Source of the DNA: Alphaproteobacteria bacterium
GTDB taxonomy: Bacteria; Pseudomonadota; Alphaproteobacteria; UBA8366
DNA length: 5,186 bases
Assembly (NCBI GenBank): GCA_029861675.1
Contig: JAOTYV010000315.1
Coordinates: forward strand, 1 to 5,186
Reading direction: 5' to 3'
The translations under genes and the position numbers were made by a program. Shown in pieces: positions 1 to 5,088 of the stretch (positions within the stretch are counted from its first letter, which is position 1; each line of letters starts with the position of its first letter). The notes beneath the pieces are model-generated. The model was not told where the DNA came from, searched no databases, and saw nothing but the letters and a program-made list of their open reading frames with translations.

Positions 1-1
1 C

Positions 2-244
2 GGCGACGGGAATGCGGGGTGGCCGGCATATGCCCCCTTCGATGCGATCATCGTAACCGCGGCGGCGCCGGCGATGCCGCAAGCGCTGATCGATCAATTG
101 GCGCCGGGCGGCCGCATGGTAATACCGCTCGGCCCGCATCGCGGCCTGCAAAAGTTGGTCCGGGTTGACAGGGACAACACCGGTGAGATCACCGAAACTG
201 CGACCTTGCCGGTCGCGTTTGTCCCATTGGTAGCTAAAAGCTAG
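2..244 (+). CDS. pcm: Protein-L-isoaspartate O-methyltransferase, C-terminal part (cut by window edge)
   Basis: This is the last 80 codons of a gene whose start lies left of the window, read in frame 2 to a TAG stop. The enzyme transfers a methyl group from S-adenosylmethionine to abnormal L-isoaspartyl residues in aged proteins, starting their repair; it is a soluble protein. The visible part carries the family's characteristic run GDGxxGWPxxAPFDAIIVTAAAP, followed by a conserved segment PQALIDQLAPGGRMVIPLG and the C-terminal LPVAFVPLV ending. These match the second half of the Rossmann-fold methyltransferase domain; full-length bacterial Pcm is about 205-220 residues, so roughly 60% is missing on the left, including the main SAM-binding glycine motif. 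The frame is intact to a normal family end. It lies upstream of the helicase in the same direction with 52 bases between, so co-transcription is possible. I am confident of the family; other Rossmann methyltransferases do not share this exact GWP/FDAIIVTAAAP pattern. Confidence 0.92.
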   Translation, partial: GDGNAGWPAYAPFDAIIVTAAAPAMPQALIDQLAPGGRMVIPLGPHRGLQKLVRVDRDNTGEITETATLPVAFVPLVAKS

Positions 245-287
245 GCAGCTAATTTTACTTGCCAGATTGGGTGGAAAACCGTTCTAT

Positions 288-291
288 GGAG
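288..291 (+). promoter_or_regulatory. Ribosome binding site that decides the helicase start
   Basis: GGAG lies five bases before the ATG at 297. The alternative in-frame TTG at 267 would add ten residues (MGGKPFYGAA) and has no comparable purine-rich site in front. Because the helicase core begins almost at once after the ATG (VRAVLGPTNTGKT), the shorter product is complete, and the ATG start is preferred. Confidence 0.65.
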
Positions 292-296
292 CGGCT

Positions 297-2816
297 ATGA
301 AGACCTTCTTCCCGGGTCGAGTGCGGGCGGTTCTGGGACCGACGAACACCGGCAAAACGCACCTCGCCATCGACAGAATGCTCGGTCATGCCACCGGTAT
401 GATCGGATTCCCGTTGCGCCTGCTGGCGCGGGAGAATTACGACCGCGTGGTGTCGCTCAAGGGCACGCGCGCGGTGGCGCTGATCACCGGCGAAGAGAAG
501 ATCATCCCGCCCAATCCCCGATGGTTTATCTGCACCGTCGAGTCGATGCCGGTGGACCGCCCGGTCGCCTTTCTCGCCATCGATGAAATCCAGCTTTGCG
601 CCGATCCCGAGCGCGGCCATGTCTTCACGGATCGCCTGCTACACGCGCGCGGGACCGACGAGACGATGTTCCTGGGCGCCGATACGGTGCGCGGGCTGAT
701 CAAGCGGCTGGTGCCGGATGTCGAGATCGAAACCCGCAAACGCTTCTCGAAACTGTCGTACACCGGGCCGCGCAAGCTCGGCCGGTTGCCGCGGCGCAGC
801 GCGGTGGTGGCGTTTTCGATCGATGAAGTCTATGCGCTGGCGGAATCGATCCGCCGGCAGCGGGGTGGGACCGCCGTCGTCCTGGGCGCGTTGAGCCCGC
901 GCACGCGCAATGCGCAGGTCGCGATGTATCAGGCCGGCGAAGTCGACTATATGGTTGCGACGGATGCGATCGGCATGGGCCTCAATATGGATGTCGATCA
1001 CGTTGCGTTCGCGGGCACGCGGAAATTCGACGGCCGCCGCCCGAGACCGCTGAACCGGGCGGAGATCGGTCAGATCGCCGGCCGTGCCGGGCGCCACATG
1101 AACGATGGAACCTTCGGCATCACCAACGAATTGTCGCCGTTCGACGAGGAGACGGTGGAGGCGGTCGAAACGCATACGTTCGATGCGGTCGACCGCGCCT
1201 ATTGGCGCAGGACCCGCCTCGACTTCAAATCGCCCAAGACCTTGTTGAAAAGCCTGGAATTGCCGCCGCCGCGTCCGGAACTCATACGCGCCCGCGATGG
1301 CGAGGATTACGCCGTGCTTGCCCGGCTGGCCCAAGACGCGGATGTCATGGCGATGGCCACCAATCCAGCGGCGGTCCGGCTGCTTTGGGAAGTTTGCCAA
1401 ATTCCGGATTTTCGCAAGATTACGCCGGACCAACACGCGCGGATGGTGCGGCGCGTGTATCTGGCGTTGACCGATGGCCCGGATCTGGATGGCCGTCTGC
1501 CGGTGGATTGGGTGGCCGATCAGATCAGCCGCCTCGACGCCACCACCGGTGATATCGATACGCTGACGAATCGCATCGCCCATATCCGCACTTGGACCTA
1601 TATCAGCCATCGGGGCGACTGGCTGGACGACAACACCCATTGGCAGGAACGCACACGGGCCATCGAGGACAGACTCTCCGATACGCTGCATCTAAAGCTG
1701 ACCCAGCGGTTTGTCGATCACCGGGCGGCGCTGATCGATCGCCGGCGCGAGGATGGTTCGCAGCTTCTGTCGGCGGTGACGGCCGGGCATGACGTGGTGG
1801 TCGAGGGCGAACGGGTCGGACATATGGCGGGCATGGTTTTCGTTCCCGAGGCCGGTTTGGAGGAACGGCGCACAGTGCTGGCCGCCGCGCGTCGTGCGGT
1901 CGCGCAGGAATTGCCGCGCCGGGCGGCGCAAATCGCCGCCGATGACGACGGCAGTTTCACCTTGTCGGATACCGCACGGCTTGCCTGGCGCGGTGTCGAT
2001 GTGGCGCGGCTGAGCGCTGGCCGGGGCTTGCTGCACCCCAGCGTCGAGGTGTTGCGTACCGACATTATGGAGAACAACGCCCGCGAAGTGCTGCGCCGCC
2101 GGCTCGAGGATTGGCTCGGCCGGCATATCCGCAAGCGGTTGAAATGCCTGTTCGCGGCGCTCGACGCCGATCTGCCGGCGCCCGCCCGGGGGCTGGTCTT
2201 CCAGCTTTCCGAAAGCCTCGGCTCGCAAGCGCGTCAGGACGTGCGGTCGTTGATCGCCAATCTCGGGCCGTCCGGGCGCAAGGCCGTGGCCGCGCTTGGC
2301 GTTCGTATCGGCGCGCAATCGGTCTTCTTTCCCGTACTCACAAAACCGGCGGTGGTACGTCTACGTGCAATTCTTTGGGCGGTGTTTCAGAACCAGACGG
2401 TCCCGGAGCGTCTTGCCGAATTGGTGGTTCGGCCGGTATCGCCGGCGGCGCCGATCGCAAAGGATTGTTGGGCGGCGATGGGGTACCGCGTCATGGGCAG
2501 CCGCGCGCTCCGGGTCGACCAAGTCGAGCGGCTCTCCGCCGTGTTGCGCCGGCGCGCGCGCGAGGGTCCGATCGCCGAATCACCGGAACTAACCCGTCTC
2601 GCCGGGTGCGCGGGCGAAGAGCTGGCAGTGGTGCTCGGCCGGCTTGGGTTCAAGGCCCGCCAGACCGCGGACGGGACCGTGTATGCGCCCAAGCGCCGGC
2701 CCGGCTTGAAGGGACGGTCGGGCCGGAAAGGGGCCGCCAAGGGAGACGCGGCGAAACCGCCCGACAACAGTGCATCGCCGTTCGCCGCGCTCGAAGGCTT
2801 GGTGCCGGCTAAGTGA
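297..2816 (+). CDS. SUV3/MgpS-like superfamily 2 ATP-dependent RNA helicase
   Basis: This 839-residue cytoplasmic helicase should unwind RNA, or RNA in RNA-DNA duplexes, using ATP; that activity is known for the mitochondrial SUV3 relatives and is inferred here. Motifs appear in order: Walker A GPTNTGKT at 14-21, motif Ia GFPLRLLARENYDR at 37-50, the SUV3-type Walker B DEIQ at 96-99, motif III MFLGADT at 124-130, motif V ATDAIGMGLN at 221-230 and motif VI QIAGRAGR at 259-266. All catalytic residues expected in these motifs are present. A helical region follows with the conserved IRTWTYISHRGDWL at 430-443. The long C-terminal half contains GYRVMGSRALRVD at 729-741 and ELTRLAGCAGEELAVVLGRLGF at 764-785, typical of the alphaproteobacterial branch and much longer than the helicase core needs. 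The tail after about 795 is rich in Lys, Arg and Gly and probably disordered and RNA-binding, ending in SPFAALEGL. The ATG at 297 is chosen for its ribosome binding site. The stop overlaps the next gene by four bases, so translation is probably coupled. The RNA substrate cannot be told from sequence. Confidence 0.92.
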   Translation: MKTFFPGRVRAVLGPTNTGKTHLAIDRMLGHATGMIGFPLRLLARENYDRVVSLKGTRAVALITGEEKIIPPNPRWFICTVESMPVDRPVAFLAIDEIQLCADPERGHVFTDRLLHARGTDETMFLGADTVRGLIKRLVPDVEIETRKRFSKLSYTGPRKLGRLPRRSAVVAFSIDEVYALAESIRRQRGGTAVVLGALSPRTRNAQVAMYQAGEVDYMVATDAIGMGLNMDVDHVAFAGTRKFDGRRPRPLNRAEIGQIAGRAGRHMNDGTFGITNELSPFDEETVEAVETHTFDAVDRAYWRRTRLDFKSPKTLLKSLELPPPRPELIRARDGEDYAVLARLAQDADVMAMATNPAAVRLLWEVCQIPDFRKITPDQHARMVRRVYLALTDGPDLDGRLPVDWVADQISRLDATTGDIDTLTNRIAHIRTWTYISHRGDWLDDNTHWQERTRAIEDRLSDTLHLKLTQRFVDHRAALIDRRREDGSQLLSAVTAGHDVVVEGERVGHMAGMVFVPEAGLEERRTVLAAARRAVAQELPRRAAQIAADDDGSFTLSDTARLAWRGVDVARLSAGRGLLHPSVEVLRTDIMENNAREVLRRRLEDWLGRHIRKRLKCLFAALDADLPAPARGLVFQLSESLGSQARQDVRSLIANLGPSGRKAVAALGVRIGAQSVFFPVLTKPAVVRLRAILWAVFQNQTVPERLAELVVRPVSPAAPIAKDCWAAMGYRVMGSRALRVDQVERLSAVLRRRAREGPIAESPELTRLAGCAGEELAVVLGRLGFKARQTADGTVYAPKRRPGLKGRSGRKGAAKGDAAKPPDNSASPFAALEGLVPAK

Positions 2817-3214
2817 CGGAAGAAGCGGTTGATAGGCTCCGGATCGATAAATGGCTCTGGCATGCGCGCTTCTTCAAGAGCCGGACACTGGCGGCGAAAC
2901 GCGTGACGGCGGGCGGCCTCCGCGTCAATCGGAAAATCGTCAAGAAACCCAATCATCCCGTGCAGACCGGTGATGTGCTTACCTTCGCCACCGGGCCGCG
3001 CGTTCGGGTGGTGAAGATTGCGGCGCTTGGGGAACGCCGGGGCCCGGCGCCGGAAGCACGCCTGTTGTACGAGGATCTGACGCCGCCGGCCGTGCAGGCG
3101 GCTGCCGATGCGCCGTCGCAAAAAACGCCATCACGGGAACCGGGGGCCGGGCGCCCGACAAAAAAAGATCGGCGGGCGGTGGAACGTCTCAAGAGCGATG
3201 GCGACTGGTCGTAG
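2813..3214 (+). CDS. hslR: HslR-like S4-domain RNA-binding protein
   Basis: This 133-residue basic protein carries an S4 domain near residues 8-66 (RLRIDKWLWHARFFKSRTLA, then KRVTAGGLRVNRKIVKKPNHPVQTGDVL). S4 folds bind structured RNA. E. coli HslR (Hsp15) binds stalled 50S subunits that still carry a nascent chain; that role is inferred here by family. The C-terminal tail GRPTKKDRRAVERLK at 113-127 is typical of HslR-type proteins and supports this over an RluB/YaaA-type S4 protein, since no pseudouridine synthase domain follows. A Pro/Ala-rich linker (about 90-112) joins the S4 domain and tail. Translation starts at GTG within a GTGA overlap with the helicase stop; no strong Shine-Dalgarno is seen, so it probably depends on translational coupling. 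Length is close to the usual 125-135 residues. The close link with an RNA helicase suggests a joint role in RNA or ribosome rescue, which is inference. The symbol is assigned by family resemblance. Confidence 0.85.
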   Translation: MTEEAVDRLRIDKWLWHARFFKSRTLAAKRVTAGGLRVNRKIVKKPNHPVQTGDVLTFATGPRVRVVKIAALGERRGPAPEARLLYEDLTPPAVQAAADAPSQKTPSREPGAGRPTKKDRRAVERLKSDGDWS

Positions 3215-3236
3215 CACGGTACCATGACAAATGCCG

Positions 3237-3254
3237 CGGTCGTCCCGCCGACCG
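3237..3254. terminator. Possible weak bidirectional terminator between convergent genes
   Basis: A perfect 6-base inverted repeat, CGGTCG (3237-3242) and CGACCG (3249-3254) with a 6-base loop, sits in the 40-base gap between the converging S4-protein and DUF938 genes and abuts the DUF938 stop. There is no T-run on the + strand side; on the - strand side the hairpin is followed by a short ATTTGT. Position favours a shared terminator, but the missing T-tract makes it weak, and short GC stems arise easily in this GC-rich DNA. Confidence 0.3.
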
Positions 3255-3869
3255 TCACGACTCTTTGCGCAAAATCAGACTGAAATTATTGGCGGGCATG
3301 TCGATAATTTCTTCCAGTCGCAGCCCGTATTGCCGTGCTTCCGATTCGACATCTTCCACGGCGCGCAGTCCCCATGCGGGATTTTGCTGTCGAAGAGAGT
3401 CGTCGAATGCGGCGTTCGTCGGGGCGGTGTGACGGCCCCGACGCTTGTAGGGGCCGTACAGATATAAAACGCCGCCCTCCGCCAGCTGCGCGCCCGCGCC
3501 CTTCAGCAGCATCTGACAGGCCGACCAAGGAGAGATATGGATCATGTTGATACACAAGACGGCGTCGGCCTGGTCGACCGGCCATGGGTGTGCCGCCACG
3601 TCCAGTTCCAGGGGCCGGCAAACATTGGTCGCTCCGCCCGCGTTCGCATGGGCTGCGATGCTATCCAGTACTTCCGGATCCCGGTCGCTCGGCTGCCACA
3701 CGAGGTTTTGAAAGATCGATGCAAAATGGGCCGCATGTTCCCCAGACCCGCTGGCAATCTCCAGGATTAACCCGGATGGCGGCAGAACACGCCGGAGGAC
3801 CGACACGATCGAATCCCGGTTTCGCTCGGTCGCGGGGTAATAGCGGCGCACATCTTCGGATTCGGTCAT
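3255..3869 (-). CDS. DUF938 family SAM-dependent methyltransferase
   Basis: The 204-residue product is a Rossmann-fold class I methyltransferase of the DUF938 family (relatives of human METTL26), whose substrate is not known to me. It opens with the family signature RRYYPATERNRDSI at 8-21. The SAM-binding motif I is LEIASGSGEHAAHFA at 36-50, followed by QPSDRDPEVLDSI at 59-71, LELDV at 87-91, the NMIHISPW motif at 108-115, YGPYKRRGRHTAPTN at 138-152, NPAWGLRAVEDVE at 163-175 and the C-terminal MPANNFSLILRK at 191-202. All landmarks are present and the length is normal, so the gene looks intact. The ATG at 3869 is chosen because the family N terminus begins just after it; the frame stays open upstream to another Met at 4181, but that part is low-complexity Arg/Pro/Ala sequence antisense to the next gene. 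No good Shine-Dalgarno precedes the ATG. It is convergent with the S4 gene and divergent from the TerB gene, so it has its own promoter. Confidence 0.93.
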   Translation of the reverse strand: MTESEDVRRYYPATERNRDSIVSVLRRVLPPSGLILEIASGSGEHAAHFASIFQNLVWQPSDRDPEVLDSIAAHANAGGATNVCRPLELDVAAHPWPVDQADAVLCINMIHISPWSACQMLLKGAGAQLAEGGVLYLYGPYKRRGRHTAPTNAAFDDSLRQQNPAWGLRAVEDVESEARQYGLRLEEIIDMPANNFSLILRKES

Positions 3870-4000
3870 GGCGGGAGCCCGTTGGAACTCGTTTGGCGGA
3901 TTGGCTGTGACGCTAAGCCAATCATAGCTGTGGAACAAGTCGAGGGCTGCTACGCGAATACACCGTTTTCCGGCGCCCCCATCTGTGCTAACTCCCGGAT
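3870..4000. promoter_or_regulatory. Divergent intergenic region between the methyltransferase and TerB genes
   Basis: These 131 bases separate two divergently read genes and must carry a promoter for each unless one is read from further away. I see no strong -35/-10 pair. On the + strand, CTAACT at 3988-3993 is a weak -10-like hexamer only seven bases before the TerB ATG; no convincing -35 lies 16-18 bases upstream of it. No operator-like inverted repeat was recognised. The assignment rests on gene orientation, not on motif quality. Confidence 0.4.
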
Positions 4001-4486
4001 ATGTTAGCCCATGTGAAAGCATTCTTGCAGGATCGCCAAGGACGGGCACGCGCGTCCAACGGCCGGCACAGCGACGAGGAGCTTCGGCTCGCGGCGGCGG
4101 CCTTGCTGATCGAGGCGGCGCGGCTCGACGGGCAGTTCGACCCGAAGGAGCGTGCGCGTGTGGCGGCTGTCCTGCAAACACGATTTACGCTCGATGCGGC
4201 GGAAGTAACATCCTTGATCGACGCAGCGGCGACGGTGGTTGACGATTCGGTCGAAATTTACGGCTTCACCCGGAAAGTAAAGCAGAACTTCGACCATGAT
4301 GAACGTGTAAAGCTGATCGAGATGTTATGGGAAGTCGCGTATGCTGACGGCGAATTGCATCCATTCGAAGCGAATCTATTGCGTCGGGTGTCCGGTCTTT
4401 TGTATGTCACTGATCAGGAAAGTGGCGCGGCGCGCAAACGCGTGGTATCGCGCATGGGCACCGTCAGTCACCCAGATAACCCATAA
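4001..4486 (+). CDS. TerB-family (tellurite-resistance-like) helical protein
   Basis: This 161-residue soluble, predicted all-helical protein belongs to the TerB/COG4103 group. The biochemical role of this group is unsettled; TerB proper is linked to tellurite resistance and stress, and no such role can be proved here. Two halves show the same pattern: LLIEAARLDGQFDPKERARV at 35-54 and LWEVAYADGELHPFEANLLR at 109-128. Each has a D-G pair (43-44 and 116-117) and a following glutamate (50 and 123), the internal pseudo-repeat typical of the TerB fold; the conserved acidic residues have been considered metal-binding. A basic N-terminal stretch (about 11-23) precedes the domain. No signal peptide or membrane segment is seen. 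The ATG at 4001 is the first in frame; it has no clear Shine-Dalgarno. There are no terA, terC, terD or terE neighbours, so this is a solitary TerB, 54 bases ahead of fdxA and probably co-transcribed with it. Codon use matches its neighbours apart from a slightly AT-richer C-terminal half. Confidence 0.85.
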   Translation: MLAHVKAFLQDRQGRARASNGRHSDEELRLAAAALLIEAARLDGQFDPKERARVAAVLQTRFTLDAAEVTSLIDAAATVVDDSVEIYGFTRKVKQNFDHDERVKLIEMLWEVAYADGELHPFEANLLRRVSGLLYVTDQESGAARKRVVSRMGTVSHPDNP

Positions 4487-4527
4487 AGGCGAAGAGCGTG
4501 CCTTGCCGCGCGCGCGACAATAAGGGG

Positions 4528-4533
4528 AAGGAG
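4528..4533 (+). promoter_or_regulatory. Strong ribosome binding site of fdxA
   Basis: AAGGAG lies seven bases before the ATG at 4541, in a longer purine-rich stretch beginning at 4522. It is the best Shine-Dalgarno in the window and contrasts with the weak or absent sites of the S4, DUF938 and TerB genes, suggesting that the ferredoxin is translated strongly and independently of the TerB gene upstream. Confidence 0.85.
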
Positions 4534-4540
4534 TTTCCGA

Positions 4541-4876
4541 ATGACCTATGTCGTTAACGAAAATTGCATTCGATGCAAGTATCAGGACTGTATCGAAGTC
4601 TGTCCGGTGGATTGTTTCTATGTTGGCGAAAATATGCTGGTGATCCATCCGGATGAGTGCATCGATTGTGGCGTTTGCGAGCCGGAGTGCCCGGTGGAGG
4701 CAATTCTTCCGGACACCGACAGTGGCGCCGAGCAGTGGCTTGAGCTGAACCGTGAATATTCCGAAAAATGGCCGAACATAACGCGCAAAGGCGAGCCGCC
4801 GGCCGACGCCGACACCTATAAGGACGAAACCGGCAAATTCGATAAGTATTTCAACCCGAACCCCGGCGAAGGATAG
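4541..4876 (+). CDS. fdxA: Seven-iron ferredoxin FdxA ([3Fe-4S][4Fe-4S])
   Basis: This 111-residue acidic cytoplasmic electron carrier closely resembles Azotobacter vinelandii ferredoxin I (106 residues). Cysteines are at 9, 12, 17, 21, 25, 40, 43, 46 and 50. By correspondence with ferredoxin I, allowing for the initiator Met, C9, C17 and C50 should bind the [3Fe-4S] cluster and C21, C40, C43 and C46 the [4Fe-4S] cluster, with C25 the free cysteine beside it. The segments [20 protein letters not shown] and [16 protein letters not shown] are near-diagnostic. The C-terminal extension (about 60-111) carries the family's [23 protein letters not shown] segment, which distinguishes it from short bacterial 2[4Fe-4S] ferredoxins. 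The start is fixed by an excellent AAGGAG site. It follows the TerB gene by 54 bases. In many alphaproteobacteria fdxA lies near the S4/helicase genes and is followed by carD (from memory); carD is not seen before the window ends. The redox partner cannot be inferred. Confidence 0.97.
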   Translation: MTYVVNENCIRCKYQDCIEVCPVDCFYVGENMLVIHPDECIDCGVCEPECPVEAILPDTDSGAEQWLELNREYSEKWPNITRKGEPPADADTYKDETGKFDKYFNPNPGEG

Positions 4877-4942
4877 GCCGAATCGGGCGAAACAATTCGC
4901 GGTTACGGGCGCCTGTGCGTCTGCCCTCTGTAAATCATCGGA

Positions 4943-4961
4943 ATTTTGTGCTATATACAAT
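4943..4961 (+). promoter_or_regulatory. Possible promoter -10 region for a downstream gene
   Basis: The AT-rich run TTTTGTGCTATATACAAT contains overlapping -10-like hexamers, TATATA at 4952-4957 and TACAAT at 4956-4961 (five of six matches to TATAAT). The sequence 16-18 bases upstream of either is a poor -35 match (TGTAAA at 4929-4934 for the first). It stands out against the GC-rich surroundings and lies in the only sizeable gene-free stretch, read towards the right edge. Strand and exact use are inference. Confidence 0.35.
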
Positions 4962-4984
4962 CCCGTAACGCCCTGGCGGGATAA

Positions 4985-5001
4985 AATTTCGCACGGAAAT
5001 T
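4985..5001. repeat. Short inverted repeat AATTTC / GAAATT
   Basis: A perfect 6-base inverted repeat with a 5-base spacer (GCACG) lies about 24 bases downstream of the -10-like patch. AT-rich arms make a poor RNA hairpin but a reasonable dimeric protein-binding site. Chance occurrence cannot be excluded. Confidence 0.3.
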
Positions 5002-5012
5002 GCATTGAGGGA

Positions 5013-5039
5013 AATCCGGCTCGGAAATGGAGCCGGATT
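5013..5039. repeat. Perfect 10-base inverted repeat (stable hairpin)
   Basis: AATCCGGCTC at 5013-5022 is exactly complementary to GAGCCGGATT at 5030-5039, with a 7-base loop GGAAATG; G5011 can also pair with C5040 if A5012 bulges. This is the strongest stem in the window. No T-run follows on the + strand, so it is not a standard intrinsic terminator, though it could close fdxA transcription imperfectly. Other readings are a leader hairpin of the next gene or part of a small RNA. It is followed directly by the tandem ATTCGCG copies. Confidence 0.6.
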
Positions 5040-5050
5040 CGCGATTCGCG
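5037..5050 (+). repeat. Tandem direct repeat of ATTCGCG
   Basis: Two adjacent exact copies of ATTCGCG (5037-5043 and 5044-5050), each overlapping a TCGCGA palindrome, overlap the 3' edge of the hairpin; a third copy is at 4895-4901. Too short to assign a role. Confidence 0.35.
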
Positions 5051-5088
5051 AGCTATTTCTGCGATTTCAATCGGGTAAGGGCGCTGGA

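Larger units (their letters stand above)
4877..5088. other. Gene-free, AT-richer segment downstream of fdxA with several small structures
   Basis: No protein-coding gene is supported here on either strand. Base composition drops noticeably towards AT compared with the flanking genes, most clearly at 4931-5010. Visible elements are a weak GGGC/GCCC pairing near 4907-4926 just after fdxA, an AT-rich promoter-like patch at 4943-4961, the inverted repeats at 4985-5001 and 5013-5039, and ATTCGCG at 4895-4901, 5037-5043 and 5044-5050. This looks like a leader or promoter region for a gene starting at or beyond the right edge, possibly plus the fdxA terminator. Confidence 0.55.

Noticed and set aside
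267..296. Ten-residue N-terminal extension of the helicase from a TTG start
   Set aside because: No ribosome site fits the TTG, while the ATG at 297 has GGAG at a good distance and the helicase core starts right after it.
639..1691. 350-codon open frame on the - strand inside the helicase gene
   Set aside because: It is antisense to conserved helicase sequence, and its His/Arg/Ile-rich composition is typical of reverse frames in GC-rich genes; no domain is recognisable.
1692..2318. 208-codon open frame on the - strand inside the helicase gene
   Set aside because: Antisense shadow of the conserved C-terminal helicase region with no recognisable protein family.
2111..2812. 233-codon + strand open frame overlapping the helicase 3' end in another frame
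   Set aside because: Low-complexity Arg/Gly/Ala sequence; the helicase frame in the same place matches conserved family blocks.
2387..3121. 244-codon - strand open frame across the helicase-S4 junction
   Set aside because: It spans two well-supported genes in antisense and has no recognisable motif.
3870..4181. About 104 extra residues at the N terminus of the DUF938 protein, from a Met at 4181 on the - strand
   Set aside because: The family N terminus starts at the ATG at 3869, and the extension is Arg/Pro/Ala-rich sequence antisense to the TerB gene.
4907..4926. GGGC/GCCC pairing just after fdxA as an intrinsic terminator
   Set aside because: The stem is only four base pairs with a long loop and no T-run, so I do not list it as a terminator.
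4961..4980. TCCCG...CGGGA inverted repeat next to the -10-like patch
   Set aside because: Only five base pairs, with competing internal CGCC/GGCG pairing; too weak to call as a separate element.
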